64,000 nt of DNA from Panulirus ornatus (lineage: Eukaryota > Arthropoda > Malacostraca > Decapoda > Palinuridae), in contig NC_092264.1 in assembly GCF_036320965.1 (NCBI RefSeq), positions 16,601,775-16,665,774 on the forward strand, read 5' to 3'. The position numbers were made by a program, and so were the translations under genes. The notes beneath the pieces are model-generated. The model was given only the letters and a program-made list of their open reading frames with translations. It searched no databases and was not told the DNA's origin. Positions 1-11,542 of this stretch are shown here, one piece after another. How positions within the stretch are numbered: the first letter of the stretch is position 1; every line of letters starts with the position of its first letter.

Positions 1-338
1 TTTGGCCCGACGGGCACGATGGGATGACAATTGAATGGTACGACCCTGGGTCACGATGGCCTGGTCTTACACGTCACCCCTCCGGGTCAGGTCAAAGACC
101 CAAGCATCATACCCCAAGAGTGGTCGTGATGGTGGAAGGTGTTGGGGTACTGTGGTACAGGAGGCATTCCACCGTCATAGGAAGGGTTTTGAATACCTTG
201 TTCGAAAAAAATATGAGAGAAAATTAAAGATGTACTTCCAGCTCTGGATTGGCACTCAAATGGCCTCATACATGCATTGTTTTTATAAAGATTTTTCAGT
301 GTATTTCAACAGAGACTTGACTTCACGTAATCCCATAT

Positions 339-1192
<854 letters not shown>

Positions 1193-1465
1193 CTATTCTC
1201 TACCTTCCCCCATGTCATTATCAAAGAACAATTTAACTCTCAGGCGATTGTAGGGCTTCTGTCCCGTTATCGCTCGTGAGTAGTTTCTACAGACGACATT
1301 TTCATACCTCTGGTAATACTTTAAAAAACAGGTTGTCATCTCTGTCAGACATGAGGATAAGATAGGTGCAAGGACTCTACCCTGCGGAACACACCACCTC
1401 ACCTCGGCCAAGCCAGACACCAAGTTTACACTGTGTTGTGATGTGTACTTCGGGACGTTGTACAA
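1193..1465 (-). pseudogene. possible LINE reverse transcriptase remnant
   Basis: The minus strand is open for 90 codons and contains C-V-P-Q-G-R-V-L-A-P-I-L. This is close to the conserved reverse-transcriptase block (V-P-Q-G-x-V-L-x-P-x-L-F) found in non-LTR retrotransposons. The expected F/Y-A-D-D catalytic motif is not found downstream before the frame becomes unrecognisable, so any element is a short, inactive piece. The assignment rests on a single motif, and chance similarity is possible. Confidence 0.3.
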
Positions 1466-1539
1466 TTATCGTAAGCACTTGACTTGTTATTTGCATTTCG
1501 GTGTAATTTGTGTCCTATTTATCAGCTTGACCTTAAGTC

Positions 1540-1542
<3 letters not shown>

Positions 1543-1619
<77 letters not shown>
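1543..1619. repeat. (GT)n microsatellite
   Basis: Uninterrupted GT dinucleotides. A short (AG)n tract follows at about 1685-1702. Confidence 0.97.
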
Positions 1620-3646
1620 CCGCATCAGCGTCTATCTTATGTCTAGAGCCTCCCACAATCTTGTTAGAGCCACTGAGCAGAGAAGAGAGAGAGAGAGAGA
1701 GGAGAATGATATTCCCCGGCATGAAGCTGTGTTGTGTAGATTGTTTCATTTTATGACGTCTCGCAACTTGCCTGGTGGAACTCACTCAAAATGGTCATGT
1801 GTGAGCTTCGTGCTGTTGGTCGCCAGGCGTCTGGACTGTTTTGCTCGTCTCGTTACTGAGTGAGGCAGTGAGAGACGCCTTCTTAAGGATGGAACGAGGG
1901 GCTAGAGAGCACTTAGTGCCTATTTCCACTGTGTTTTTGCACCTCTCTTTGATGGTAGGAGTTTAAGGAGCTCGGAGCAGACTCCCTGGACGAGCTGGCA
2001 ATGTTTACAACCCCTCGATGTCTGATGATGTGGTGGCCATCGAATCACTATTCAAGGCGAGGTCAATACGATTGTTTATCTTTATGGTCATCATCTCCAC
2101 TGTGAACAGTGATCCACTCTGCTGTCTCTTTACTCCCAACTGGGTATGTTATATCTTCTGCCACTAGGGGGGCCTATAGCACCCCAGTTCCTCAATCGGA
2201 ATTCTGTGTATTGATAGAATGAATATCTATTTCGTTCTCTCATCAGTTTTTGATTTATTTCTGGGTTTCGTGTGATATTCTAAGCTATGGTCAATCAATG
2301 CCACTTGTTTTGCGTGGTATATTATCGCTGACCGAAGTGAGTTGCTGCCATTTAAGAAGGTCTTCTATTCATATCGTTATTCTGTCGTGGGGATGGGACA
2401 ATGTGTGTGTGTGTTCCAACTGTTGCATCTGCCTTTATGGTTGGCCTCACCAGGTGGTCCGTCTGTGTTACTAATGAATAAGACCTCCTGTTGGTCCTCC
2501 CAGTGGTCTGTTGTGGAGTCCATCCCACTGAATATATTCACGGATCAACGTGAACACCTTCAGTGCCGTGGTGGTGCCTAGAATGGCTTGGTATGAGGAG
2601 CTGACTCGCGTCAGGTGGTTAATATACTTCACAAAAAATGCGTCTGTGGTCTGCCCGACTGCCCTCACCTTCGGGGCGCCACTTCCCGGGCCCCGTCGGG
2701 ACTAGACCATCCTCATCAGCACCACAGAGCTAATCACTGCTACAGCTGGTGTTCAGATAACACGAGTTAATGAACTGGATTATGACCGTGTCGCTGGCGT
2801 ACTGAAGGTCGTCAGCTTCGCTCTGTCCATGAGGCAGGTCTATACTGTGACGGTTTCTTGAGGGATCGGAGGTGTGAAGGTACGTTGGAACTCTAATATC
2901 ACTTGTGCTCTATGTATAGAGCACCTTCTCTATCACACTCAGGCCTATCCTGGCTCACGTAGAGTAGGGGCTGCCTCTCCCACCCCTAACACCTCCTCCT
3001 GATAGTGTTGGAGAGACGTCTGTGTACCCCCTTCGGAGCTTCAAGGAATGTGGTCCACTTTCAACACTTCCCTACTGTATGAATCTTTATGATCAATCCT
3101 AAACAGCCTGTGTGCTCTCCAGATTTAAAGATTCTGACACGCTTCCATCTGGCGCCCAGTTAGCCGGGCATCATGTCCCGTTTACCTTAAAAATTTTGCC
3201 TTCGAGGTCATCTTGCTATCTTCCTATGGCCTTACCTCCGACCTCCTCCAAATCAAACCTTCGGACCTGCAGAGGGCAGCATTGCCACGCTTCAGTCCCA
3301 TCTGTCATCAATTACCCGAGGCCCACAGCCAGTGATAATGACCCGAGGTCCCTCGTCCCTTACACCCACGTTTATCCTAGCACCTCCGGCACAGTTATCA
3401 CGGCTTAATTAGACCCCGTCAGCCGCCGCCCACCGTACGGTAGGGCCAGGTCGCCTGGCGTTGCTCCTGCTGTATATGGTCTTCCGGGCAAGTCGGCTGC
3501 GTGCTGGCCGTCAGGGGGCCAGACTGGTTTGTTCCTCTGTTTTCTTGGGTTAATGATGAGTTCCTCTCTTTTTTTGCCCCCACGGAGAGACAGCGGTCCC
3601 GGTGTCAACAATCATTGCAAGTGTTGTCAGATGAGGAGATTGTAGA
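1620..3646. other. unassigned stretch without recognisable genes
   Basis: About 2 kb of mixed composition. Open frames are short and lack paired splice sites or coding-like codon use. A GC-rich patch near 2675-2700 and another at 3410-3510 have no further supporting signal. Confidence 0.4.
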
Positions 3647-4000
3647 CTGGTGGTAACTACTGTGGACTGGAGGGGGGGCAGCCACTGTGGACTGGGGGGC
3701 AGCCACTGTAGACTGGGGGCAGCTACTGTGGACTGGGGGGCAGCCACTGTGAAGTGGTGGCAACTACTGTGGACTGGGGGCAACTACTGTGGATTGGGGC
3801 AGCTACTGTGGATTGGGGGCAGCTACTGTGGACTGGGGACAGCCATTGCGGTCTGGAGGCAGCCACTGTGCACTGGAGGCAGCCACTGTGGACTGGGGGC
3901 AGCCACTGTGGACTGGGGGGAAGCCACTGTGGACTGGGGGGAAGCCACTGTGGACTGGAGGCAGCCACTGTGGACTGGGGGCATCTACTGGAGACTGATA
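3647..4000. repeat. minisatellite, about 18-20 bp unit
   Basis: Around 18 imperfect tandem copies of a unit containing gccactgtggactggggg. Unit length varies, and open frames rich in Gly/Cys/Trp (plus) or Pro/Gln/Trp (minus) result from the array. Confidence 0.93.
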
Positions 4001-5771
4001 GCAGCGGCTGCCACTCACCAATAACAACGTAACACATTCACACGTCGCCTGTGGTACTGCAGTCTTATGAACCAGAGATATCAGCGCTCGAGGCCTCCTC
4101 TCTCCTTCCCTACTCCTGATGGCGCATCTTACACCAGATGGAACCTCCCCTTTGTCTCCAGCAACACACGGCGAGTCCTCACATCCCTGGCTATCTGATG
4201 AATCCCAACAATCGTTGCCACGCTGCGTCCCGTCCACCTGACTCAAGACAGACCTGGTCCGCTGATCACAACCTGGCCCACTGACCCGAACTGAACCATA
4301 TGTTACCTCCTGGCCCACACCTGGTGTGTCCCACCAGCGTGAGCCTGGTGAAGCCCAGCGGCCGCTCGCACTGACAACACCTCGACACTAGACCAGCGTC
4401 ATAACACCATGTTCATCCCGAAGTGCACAGCGTCACGTCAGGTATTAAGTCAGTCGCCTTCTTCACCGGATGCGTCTCCTCCACCTTCCGTGTTACCTGT
4501 ACTACACTCCTCTGATTCCATGGTTCCCATTTTCTGTATTCATTTGGTCTTTTCTCTTTCTGGTTCCAAACCTATGGTACGTTCTTGATCCTCCTCCTGA
4601 GACTGGTTAATTAAGGCCACTCGTCTACATATTCTTGAACTATGTTTTTCCTATCTTTTCTCTTCCTTCTTCATCAACACACGTCTTTCTATTCTTCTTA
4701 TTTTTCGCTTTTTTCTCAGATTTCTTCGTCTTTTATTTACACTTCTACTCCTTGCCCGTCGCCCTGCCGTCCCTCTATATCTTTCGTTCCCTGCGTCTCT
4801 CCCTCCTCCACCACTCCCAGTGCCGTCAGGTCGCCATATCCACTCTCCCTCTTCTTCTCGTTCTTGTTTTCCCTCTCTTTCTCATCCAACCTCTCCCACC
4901 AGCCCCTCCTACCAGGCCACGGCATCACCTGCCTCACCAACCTACCCCACACACACACACACACACACACGCTGGTCTTACCCCGTCTGGTGCCCCGTCA
5001 AGGCCACCACAAAACCCCTCAGGCTATGGCAAGACGGACGTACGAGTGTCAGATCTTAGATGTGAGGGTCGCGACCACGTCCGGAGCTTGAAGTTTAAGG
5101 GTCGAACTTCGGTGTATCACCCGCGCTTATGTGCCTACGGTCCAGTCTTCTAATGACTGTGGAGCAGTCGATCTAAGCGGCTGGGGAGTTAATCCTTGTG
5201 GGTCACGACGTGTTCTGGTCTCTTTTCGAAAAGCCTCTCGCATTCGAGGACGACTTTTGACATAGAGGATCTGAGCTTACAGACCACCAGCAGCAGCAGC
5301 ACGGCTTACCTCACAGACGCTGATGGTGTGGCCTCAGATAATCTCCCATAAACCTCCACCTCACTCATGACTCCCTCATTCTCTCACACCCAGCAACACC
5401 CCCGAGCAACGTCCCGGGCAACAATGGGACTTCTTCCTCATGTTTCCCCCAACACCCCTGTATAACACCTTGTCTTCTCCTTCCACTTACTTCCTTCAAA
5501 ATCAACACCTCCTCCTCCTCCTCCTCCTTCGCTACTCCAAGATTAGTCTCTTCCTTCCTCACCTTCCTCCTCCTCTTCCTCAAACATCCCGTCCCTTCCA
5601 TACACCAAGTTCCCTCGTGTTTACCTCCGCCTGACTCACTAGTGTCCCGCACCCCTGTGGACACAGCCTGAACCAGTGTTACACCGAGGCACCAGGTGAA
5701 CTAAAAGGTTAGTCTCCCTCTGACGTCCAAGAGAAACAGAAAACGGGTGAAATATCACTTAAGATTCTCAG
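4001..5771. other. unassigned; pyrimidine-rich blocks
   Basis: Plus strand is strongly C/T-biased at 4635-4920 and 5380-5620. Small (CA)n at about 4951-4970 and (CAG)n near 5287-5300. I see no splice-bounded exon. Confidence 0.4.
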
Positions 5772-6050
5772 AAAGTCGTCTACTGACATCTACGACGTTT
5801 ACAGACATCTACGACGTCTACTGCCATCTACGACGTCTACTGCCATCTACGACGTCTACTAACATCTGCGTCATCTAACATTTGCGTCATCTACTTACTC
5901 CTGCGTCATCTACTAACACCTACGCCGTCTACCAACACCTGCTTCGTCTACTAACATCTGCGTCATCTACTAACAGTATGTCGTCTATCAACACCTACCA
6001 CACCTACTAACACTTATATCTACTAATACCTACGTCGTCTACTAATTCAG
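5772..6050. repeat. minisatellite, 19-bp unit
   Basis: About 14 diverged copies of ctactgacatctacgacgt-like 19-mers. Divergence rises toward 6050. The unit resembles the array at 56395-56700. Confidence 0.9.
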
Positions 6051-6099
6051 TCTGGAGTCAGTAGGCTGCAGGTTCACAAGCATCCTGTGTGGACCATGA

Positions 6100-6680
6100 C
6101 TTAATACCCCCTCCCCCCACTACATCCTCCGTTGACCCATCTATCCACTCATCCATCCACCCCATCCCGCCCCTCATCAATCCATCCATCTCTCCTTCCT
6201 TTCCTAAAAACCCATCTCGTTTATCCATCACTTTCTCTCTCTTTCCTTCCGCCTCTTTATCTACCTTTTCCCCCCATCTAACTATCCTTTTCTCCATCAG
6301 TCCATACACGCGTCTCATACTCCCTACCGCGCATCAATCCTTCTTAAATCTATCCATCTATTCCTCCATCCCTCCCTTTCCCCTTCCTCCATCCACCTAT
6401 CCCTGCATTCTTCTCAACAATATATCTATTCCTCCGTAGCTCCCTTCCTTTCTCCATCCATCCCTTGCTTCTATCCCTTCCCCTTCCCTTTTAACACCTT
6501 TTCTTCCCATCGTCTATCCCTCAACCCATCCCCACACATCTTTCTCCTCGACCTGTCAGCTTCCTCCTCCTCATCATCATCATCATCATCCATCTCCCTC
6601 TCTCTATCTTTCCTCCTCTCGTTTCTTTACCCATCGACTATAATCCATCACCCTTCCATCTCTATCTCTCTCCTTAATTC

Positions 6681-6683
<3 letters not shown>
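6100..6683. repeat. pyrimidine-rich low-complexity tract
   Basis: Plus strand consists mainly of C and T with catccatc and ttcctcc runs, including (ATC)n at about 6572-6590. The resulting Ser/Pro-rich frames show no protein-like features. Confidence 0.75.

Positions 6684-6750
<67 letters not shown>
6684..6750. repeat. (CT)n microsatellite
   Basis: 67 bp of CT dinucleotides at the end of a pyrimidine-rich tract. Confidence 0.97.
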
Positions 6751-6753
<3 letters not shown>

Positions 6754-7039
6754 CCATTCCCCTTATCCTCCCGTATAATACACCCAGCCCATCACCTTAA
6801 GGCCGAGCCACAACTGCACCACCGTCTTATGAATAACCAGACGTGAAATAAGGGTCCTGGTGTGAATGATCATCGTAGGCGATCAGGCATCGGTAATCAT
6901 CGAGTAATTACGGAAAATGCGCTCGCGAAATTACCCCTGGTGATGTACGTTAATTAGTACATGTGGCAGTAGTGCGGCAGCCAGGGTCCTGGGCTAAGTA
7001 CATGGGTGCCTCCCACCGAAGGTCAGGACTTGCATGTAG

Positions 7040-7225
7040 AAATCGACAGCCTGGGATCCGACAGCTTAGGGTCCGACAGCTTGGGGTCCGACAGCCTGGG
7101 ATCCGCCAGCTTGGGGTCCGCTAGCCTGGGGCCCACCAGCCTGGGGTCCGCCAGCCTGGGGTCCACCAGCCTGGGGTCCACCAGCCTGGGGTCCGCCAGC
7201 CTGGGGTTCGCCAGCCATGGGGCGG
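7040..7225. repeat. minisatellite, 15-bp unit
   Basis: About 12 copies of a 15-mer like cagcctggggtccgc. Because 15 is a multiple of three, all frames stay open: Ser-Leu-Gly-Ser type on plus, Gly-Gly-Pro-Gln-Ala type on minus. No conserved start or splice site brackets it. Confidence 0.93.
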
Positions 7226-7329
7226 CGTGAGGCCAGGGAAGCGAAGGCCGGAAGACCCGTATCCATGACCACCCGGGCTTCCTCCTCCTCCAGCTTTCCT
7301 ATCTCTCACTGCCCCTTACCTGGCCTCCC

Positions 7330-7605
7330 CCCACCACCAACCCTCCACCTACCACTCCCTCACCACCAACCCTCCATCTAACACTCCCTCACCACCAACC
7401 CTCCACCTACCACTCCCTCACCACCAACCCTCCACCTACCACTCCCTCACCACCAACCCTCCACCTACCACTCCCTCACTACCAACCTTCCACCTACCTC
7501 TCCCTCACTACCAACCCTCCACCACTCCTTCACGACCAACCTTCCACCTACCGCTCTCTGACCACCAACCCTCCAGCCCTCCCTCGCCACCAACCCTCCA
7601 CCCCT
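7330..7605. repeat. minisatellite, 29-bp unit
   Basis: About nine copies of a 29-bp C-rich unit containing caccaccaaccctccaccta, with one or two deletion variants at the right end. Confidence 0.93.
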
Positions 7606-7971
7606 CCCTCGCGTAAATGTCATTCCTGTTACCATCTTTTCGTCTGTTTGTGGCATGATTTCCTCGTTTCATAAGCCACACCCTTCCACAATGCTAGGGC
7701 GGTACTGTTTACGCAAAATTTTGATGTGTCGTTAATTCGTGAGGCGTCTTTCTACTCACTCAATGCTCACTCATACTTTTTTTACTCAGTGGACCGCATT
7801 TATCCATTATTTCGCGCATGAACCTTCCTCTGTACACAGACGACCAATACTGGATGTGATTCTGGATTGTATTCTTTGCACAGACAAATAGAGGATGAGT
7901 TTAGGTTCATTTCTGTTTAAAATGCACATTTCTATTTCTCTCGCTTTTACCTAATGATTTTTTTTTTCTAT
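7606..7971. other. no feature seen
   Basis: AT-moderate sequence without convincing exons or repeats. Confidence 0.4.
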
Positions 7972-8110
7972 TTACTTTGTCGCTGTCTCCCGCGTTAGCG
8001 AGGCAGCGCAAGGAAACAGACGAAAAAATGGCCCAACCCACCCACACACACATGTATATACCTAAACGTCCATACACGCAAATATACATACCTATACATT
8101 TTGCCGATTT
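7972..8110 (-). mobile_element. repeat A variant, LINE 3' tail-like
   Basis: Contains cgctgtctcccgcgttagcg followed by ggaaacagacgaaaaaatgg and then a ta/ca-rich tail. In my recollection of decapod repeats this module lies at the 3' end of RTE-type LINEs, and the orientation here is reversed relative to that element. A T-run at 7961-7970 would be the A-run on the element strand. No coding part is attached. Confidence 0.6.
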
Positions 8111-8299
8111 TTTACTTTGCAATTTTTACCTAAAGGGCTTCCCCCCCCATATACACACACTAGCGGGGGCAATGTGGAGAGATCAGCGCCTTCAGTTGTG
8201 ATGGCTGGTGGTTCGAACAGCGTCGCTTCAAGTTCTCAACAGTTCCGTGCACATGATACCAACACCAAACCCTGTTATATTTGTTCGACCACACCTGAA

Positions 8300-8679
8300 A
8301 ATTTTCTGACCTCACTGGCAACAAACAGAGGTCTAAAACAGATATACTTGCTTTGCTGGTGGCAGACAGAAGCATAAAACAGGTGTATTTACTATACTGG
8401 TAGCAGACAGGGGCATAAAACAAATGTATTCATTATACTGGCAGCAGACAGAACCATAAGACAGGTGTACTCACTATACTGGCAGTAGACAGAGGCAGGT
8501 GACAGGTGTACTCACCATACTGGCAGTAGACAGAGGCAGGTGACAGGTGTACTCACCATGCTGACAGTAGACAGAGGCAGGTGACAGGTGTACTCACCAT
8601 ACTGACAGTAGACAGAGGCAGGTGACAGGTGTACTCACCGTACTGGCAGTAGACAGAGGCAGGTGACAGGTGTACTCAC
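8300..8679 (-). repeat. 41-bp tandem array repeating an exon end and 5' splice site
   Basis: About ten copies at exact 41-bp spacing, starting at the end of the EGF exon. Read on the minus strand, each copy holds the last exon bases (tgccagtac), the splice donor (ggtgagtac), and then acacctgtcacctgcctctg. The five or six copies nearest the exon keep a good GTGAGT donor. Copies beyond about 8460 are progressively diverged. The unit is not a multiple of three, so using a distal donor would shift the frame. Confidence 0.88.
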
Positions 8680-8830
8680 CGTACTGGCAGCGGGAACCGT
8701 AGAAACCTCTCGGACAGATGCAGCGGTTGTAGACGCAGCGGCCACCGTTGTAGCAGAAGATGCGGCCACACGCAGCTGTAATCAGACAGGTGAACAATGT
8801 CACCTGGAGTATGGATCGAACCAGACCCAT
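8680..8830 (-). CDS. EGF-like domain exon (partial gene)
   Basis: The minus strand encodes a full six-cysteine EGF-like domain with spacing C-x4-C-x5-C-x4-C-x-C-x8-C, including Y-N-G-G-R-C and the C-P-R-G-F-Y-G-S-R-C block. It ends at 8680 with the strong donor G|GTGAGT. Two 5' ends are possible. In the first, an acceptor with AG at 8777-8776, preceded by a pyrimidine-rich run, would give a 96-bp exon of phase 1-1, the usual arrangement for EGF-module exons. In the second, an ATG at 8830 opens a hydrophobic 19-20 residue stretch that looks like a signal peptide, giving the first exon of a small secreted EGF peptide. No other exons of this gene are recognised in the window. The domain call is solid. 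The gene identity is unknown. Confidence 0.7.
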
Positions 8831-9817
8831 GCTGGCCACACCTGCACCACACACCTGTCCTCACAGTTTACTAACTACACTTGTGGCTACTGGGGTCTCG
8901 TATCATTATTATCTGATTAATTCAGTTTAATTTGTTCTGTTGTTGTGACAGAGGAAAAACCATATCTTTAAGGCACAGAAAAAGTATATATACACTTTCA
9001 TTCGTACAGAACTATGGTCATAAAACACACTTTTAACATTCTTTTAGTAAGTGCCACTCTAGTTTGGTCCAAAGGTACTGTTCTCATGTTCTATAAATCA
9101 CCCCCTTCTAACTCTAAGTTCAAAAGTGTCTCACAAAACAGCACAATCAGTGAACACAAACTGTATTCTTCACATTATTTCTCATCCGCATCGCGTGCTT
9201 CTCTTCCATATTTGATAGGCAGAAGTGTGCGTTCTGTGCTTGTATCATGTTGCTCCAGCAAAATGAACGCATCCAATTATTCCAGATGTGTATCTGAAAT
9301 GCTTATCATGCCTTTCTGAGCGGACTGATAACTGTTTTTCATACGTTTCTTTTCTTCGTGTTATATTGGCGGTAATTAGCATTACGACCCTCGTATAGTG
9401 AAGGTGTGTTTGATCTGACCCTTATGAGTCAGGTCAAACAGATATTTCGTAAAGGCCAAGTGGTGGTGGTGGTGTTGAGAGCGTAGTGAGTAGCGAAGGT
9501 CAAAGGGCAAGTGTATAGTGAAGATGGTGTTTGCGCTGGCCCTCGAGGCTGTAGTGAAGATGCGTCTGTGACGGGCGGAGCGACGCTACGTCTGTCGAGG
9601 GTGGAGTAAATTTTTTTTTAGGTTTACACCAAAGGGTGTAGTGAAGATGAGTCAGGTGGTGTCCCCTCCGTAGAGAACACGATAGTGAGTGATTGTACAG
9701 GAGGAGGCGAAGTGCATCTGCACGAGAAATACGCGTTCCCCTTATCGTAAAGTTTCTGGAAATGAGAAAACTGGAGTAGCAACATCTGTGTATTATCATT
9801 AGCAAGTCAGTCAGTCA
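8831..9817. other. unassigned; flank of the EGF exon
   Basis: A 101-codon plus-strand frame at 9014-9319 begins with a hydrophobic segment but has ordinary AT-rich composition and no recognisable domain. A loose minisatellite with tgtagtgaagatg recurs at about 9515-9660. I do not support a gene here. Confidence 0.35.
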
Positions 9818-9912
9818 GGTGTGTGTGAGTGTGTGTGTTGTGTGTGTGTTTTGTGTGTGTGTGTGTGTATGTCTGTGTGTATGTGTGTGTGTGTGTGTGT
9901 GTGTTTGTTTCA
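9818..9912. repeat. GT-rich imperfect microsatellite
   Basis: GT dinucleotides with several interruptions. Confidence 0.93.
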
Positions 9913-10090
9913 GCGCTCCCTTTTCGTCCACCTTAAAAGGAGAAAAACATTTTGGGTGTCAAATCAAGCGCGTCTTCCACCGCCCCAAACCCGACCTGGT
10001 GAAAGGCGCCGACGATCGGGGACCAATCCTGAGGACCTAGTGGGAATGGCGTTCCCTCAGGTGTAATTAAGGTTCCCCAGCACTAGCATC

Positions 10091-10093
<3 letters not shown>

Positions 10094-10131
<38 letters not shown>
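10094..10131. repeat. (CA)n microsatellite
   Basis: Pure CA run ending in cgtgtgtg, so it can form a small hairpin with its own end. Confidence 0.95.
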
Positions 10132-10134
<3 letters not shown>

Positions 10135-10268
10135 TGTGGTGTGGGTCCCGCGCTTGCCACCCCTCGTTCACTTGGGGTAAAAGTTCCACCAATCGAGGTT
10201 TGTATATTTTCATGTCCGAGTCTTCGATAAGGGACAAAATGTCCTCACAGAGACGAGGCATTACAGGG

Positions 10269-10530
10269 CTAAGTGGATAGAGAAGGAAAGAAGGAAGAAA
10301 AAATAATCTTAAAATTTTCGAGGAGGTGCAAAATCTTCCTAAAAAAAAAAAGAAAATAGAATAAAAAGACATGAGAAGGTAAAGAGTTCCAGAATTTAGC
10401 GGCGTGGGAAAGGAAGCAGGTATCACAACGGCACACCTTTGGACTGGCGACGGTCACAGAGTACCCATGTGACGCTGTACGGCGCGGAGCAACCGGTAGT
10501 GCAGGACTATACCCAGAATAAGAAGCCAGT
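10269..10530 (-). pseudogene. non-LTR retrotransposon C-terminal remnant
   Basis: The minus-strand translation contains C-F-L-S-H-A-A-K-F-W-N-S-L-P-S-H-V-F followed by a Phe/Lys-rich stretch. The F-x-P-x-x-A-x-L-W-N-S-L-P-x-x-V-F motif is typical of the C-terminal end of arthropod LINE ORF2 proteins. The upstream T-run (A-run on the coding strand) interrupts the frame, and nothing of the RT domain is attached. It is a truncated, non-functional fragment. Confidence 0.6.
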
Positions 10531-10551
10531 GTCTTTTTTTTTTTTTTTTTT

Positions 10552-10612
10552 ACGAGAGCTGAGACAACGCGGCAACTGGGCAAGTGAATGCCCAAATCAA
10601 GGCCATCTCATC

Positions 10613-10614
<2 letters not shown>
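10552..10614 (-). repeat. repeat C module
   Basis: On the minus strand it reads gttgatgagatggccttg, then gggcattcacttgcccagtt, then a Ct-rich end next to an A-run. It is homologous to the copies at 20656, 44174, 55590 and 61199. It abuts the (CT)n run. Confidence 0.75.

Positions 10615-10700
<86 letters not shown>
10615..10700. repeat. (CT)n microsatellite between two repeat modules
   Basis: 86 bp of CT, lying exactly between repeat C and the tail of a tRNA-derived SINE. Confidence 0.97.
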
Positions 10701-10701
<1 letters not shown>

Positions 10702-10865
10702 AGCCAGGTACGCATTCTAACAACCATCCTCCTTAAGGAGGATGAACAGTTGGGTTTAACTGTGGACCAGCTGCCGCTGCCAGGATTCGAACTCAAGTGG
10801 ACTCGCCCCCCCTTGGCAGCCCCGTGAACTACCTCACAGGAACGCCACCCGCTACAACACGGGGG
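10701..10865 (-). mobile_element. tRNA-derived SINE, copy 1
   Basis: On the minus strand, a degenerate pol III A box (gttgtagcgggtggcg) lies at the 5' end and a B box (gagttcgaatcctgg, around 10780-10793) about 60 bp on. These are followed by a non-tRNA body (gtccacagttaaacccaact) and the shared end tacctggctta. Homologous copies lie at 55693-55866 and 61391-61560. The tail is (GA)n on the element strand. Confidence 0.8.
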
Positions 10866-11201
10866 TATATGTATCATAATCGTATTTTGACGTCAGAATA
10901 ATGATTTTAGTTCAAGGACATGTATGCCCTGGGGGGGGGGGGGTGTTGTACCCTGTTCAGTAGCATCCAAGAGTACTCCAGGAGTAGTAGGATCCGGAGT
11001 GAGCCACGGGAATCGTACTGTTAAACCTCACAAGGAATCAAGACAGAAATGTGAGGAGGAAAACGACAGAAATTATCTACACACGGATGCGGTAGACGGA
11101 GGCTTATATCAAGTGGACAGAGATGTAGACGAAAGCAATAAATAATGTATTTTGGAGATAGATATATTTATCACAACATGAAAACGTTTGGTAATGGAAT
11201 A
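10866..11201. other. no gene seen; short G-run
   Basis: Contains a 12-G run at about 10931-10942. Otherwise unremarkable AT-moderate sequence that would be the 3' flank of the minus-strand candidate exon. Confidence 0.4.
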
Positions 11202-11481
11202 TTACAAAAACAACAACGAAAAGTCCCAGAATCCTTTCCACTGAGTCAAGCGCCATTCCACAAAGCAGCAGGAACTGAACACTCTCCTGCCGATGACCTG
11301 GGCGCCGCACGAGTCGCCTGTCTCGTTAAATCTCAACGGTAAGTCCTCCTGCAGGTGGCGGAGGAAGGGCGCCAGCCACGGCAACAGGTTTTTACGGCCG
11401 GCGGCGGAGGGAGGCGCGCACACGTCATCCGCCAGTTTATGTTTCTTTAACAGCGCAGGTCTCGAGGCGGAGCCGTGGTGA
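11202..11481 (-). CDS. candidate terminal exon, uncharacterised Cys-containing protein
   Basis: On the minus strand 93 codons run to a TAA at 11204-11202. Over 11250-11480 the codons end mostly in G or C (for example ctg gcg ccc ttc ctc cgc cac ctg cag gag gac), unlike surrounding DNA. A plausible acceptor (gcctcccttgtccccaagaccttag) precedes 11481. The peptide has cysteines at D-V-C-A-P-P, D-S-C-G-A-Q and S-S-C-C-F, an N-glycosylation sequon in F-N-E-T-G-D, and an amphipathic L-P-W-L-A-P-F-L-R-H-L segment. These features would fit a secreted protein. I do not recognise the family. The last ten or so codons before the stop become T-rich, so the true end may lie a little earlier. Confidence 0.45.
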
Positions 11482-11542
11482 CTAAGGTCTTGGGGACAAG
11501 GGAGGCACGGATGACGTACTGCGGCCTGGCTTAGCACCAGCA

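Noticed and set aside
7006..7309. Long open frames on both strands (Ser-Leu-Gly or Gly-Gly-Pro-Gln repeats)
   Set aside because: Produced by a 15-bp tandem unit, multiple frames are open at once and no unique coding flank exists.
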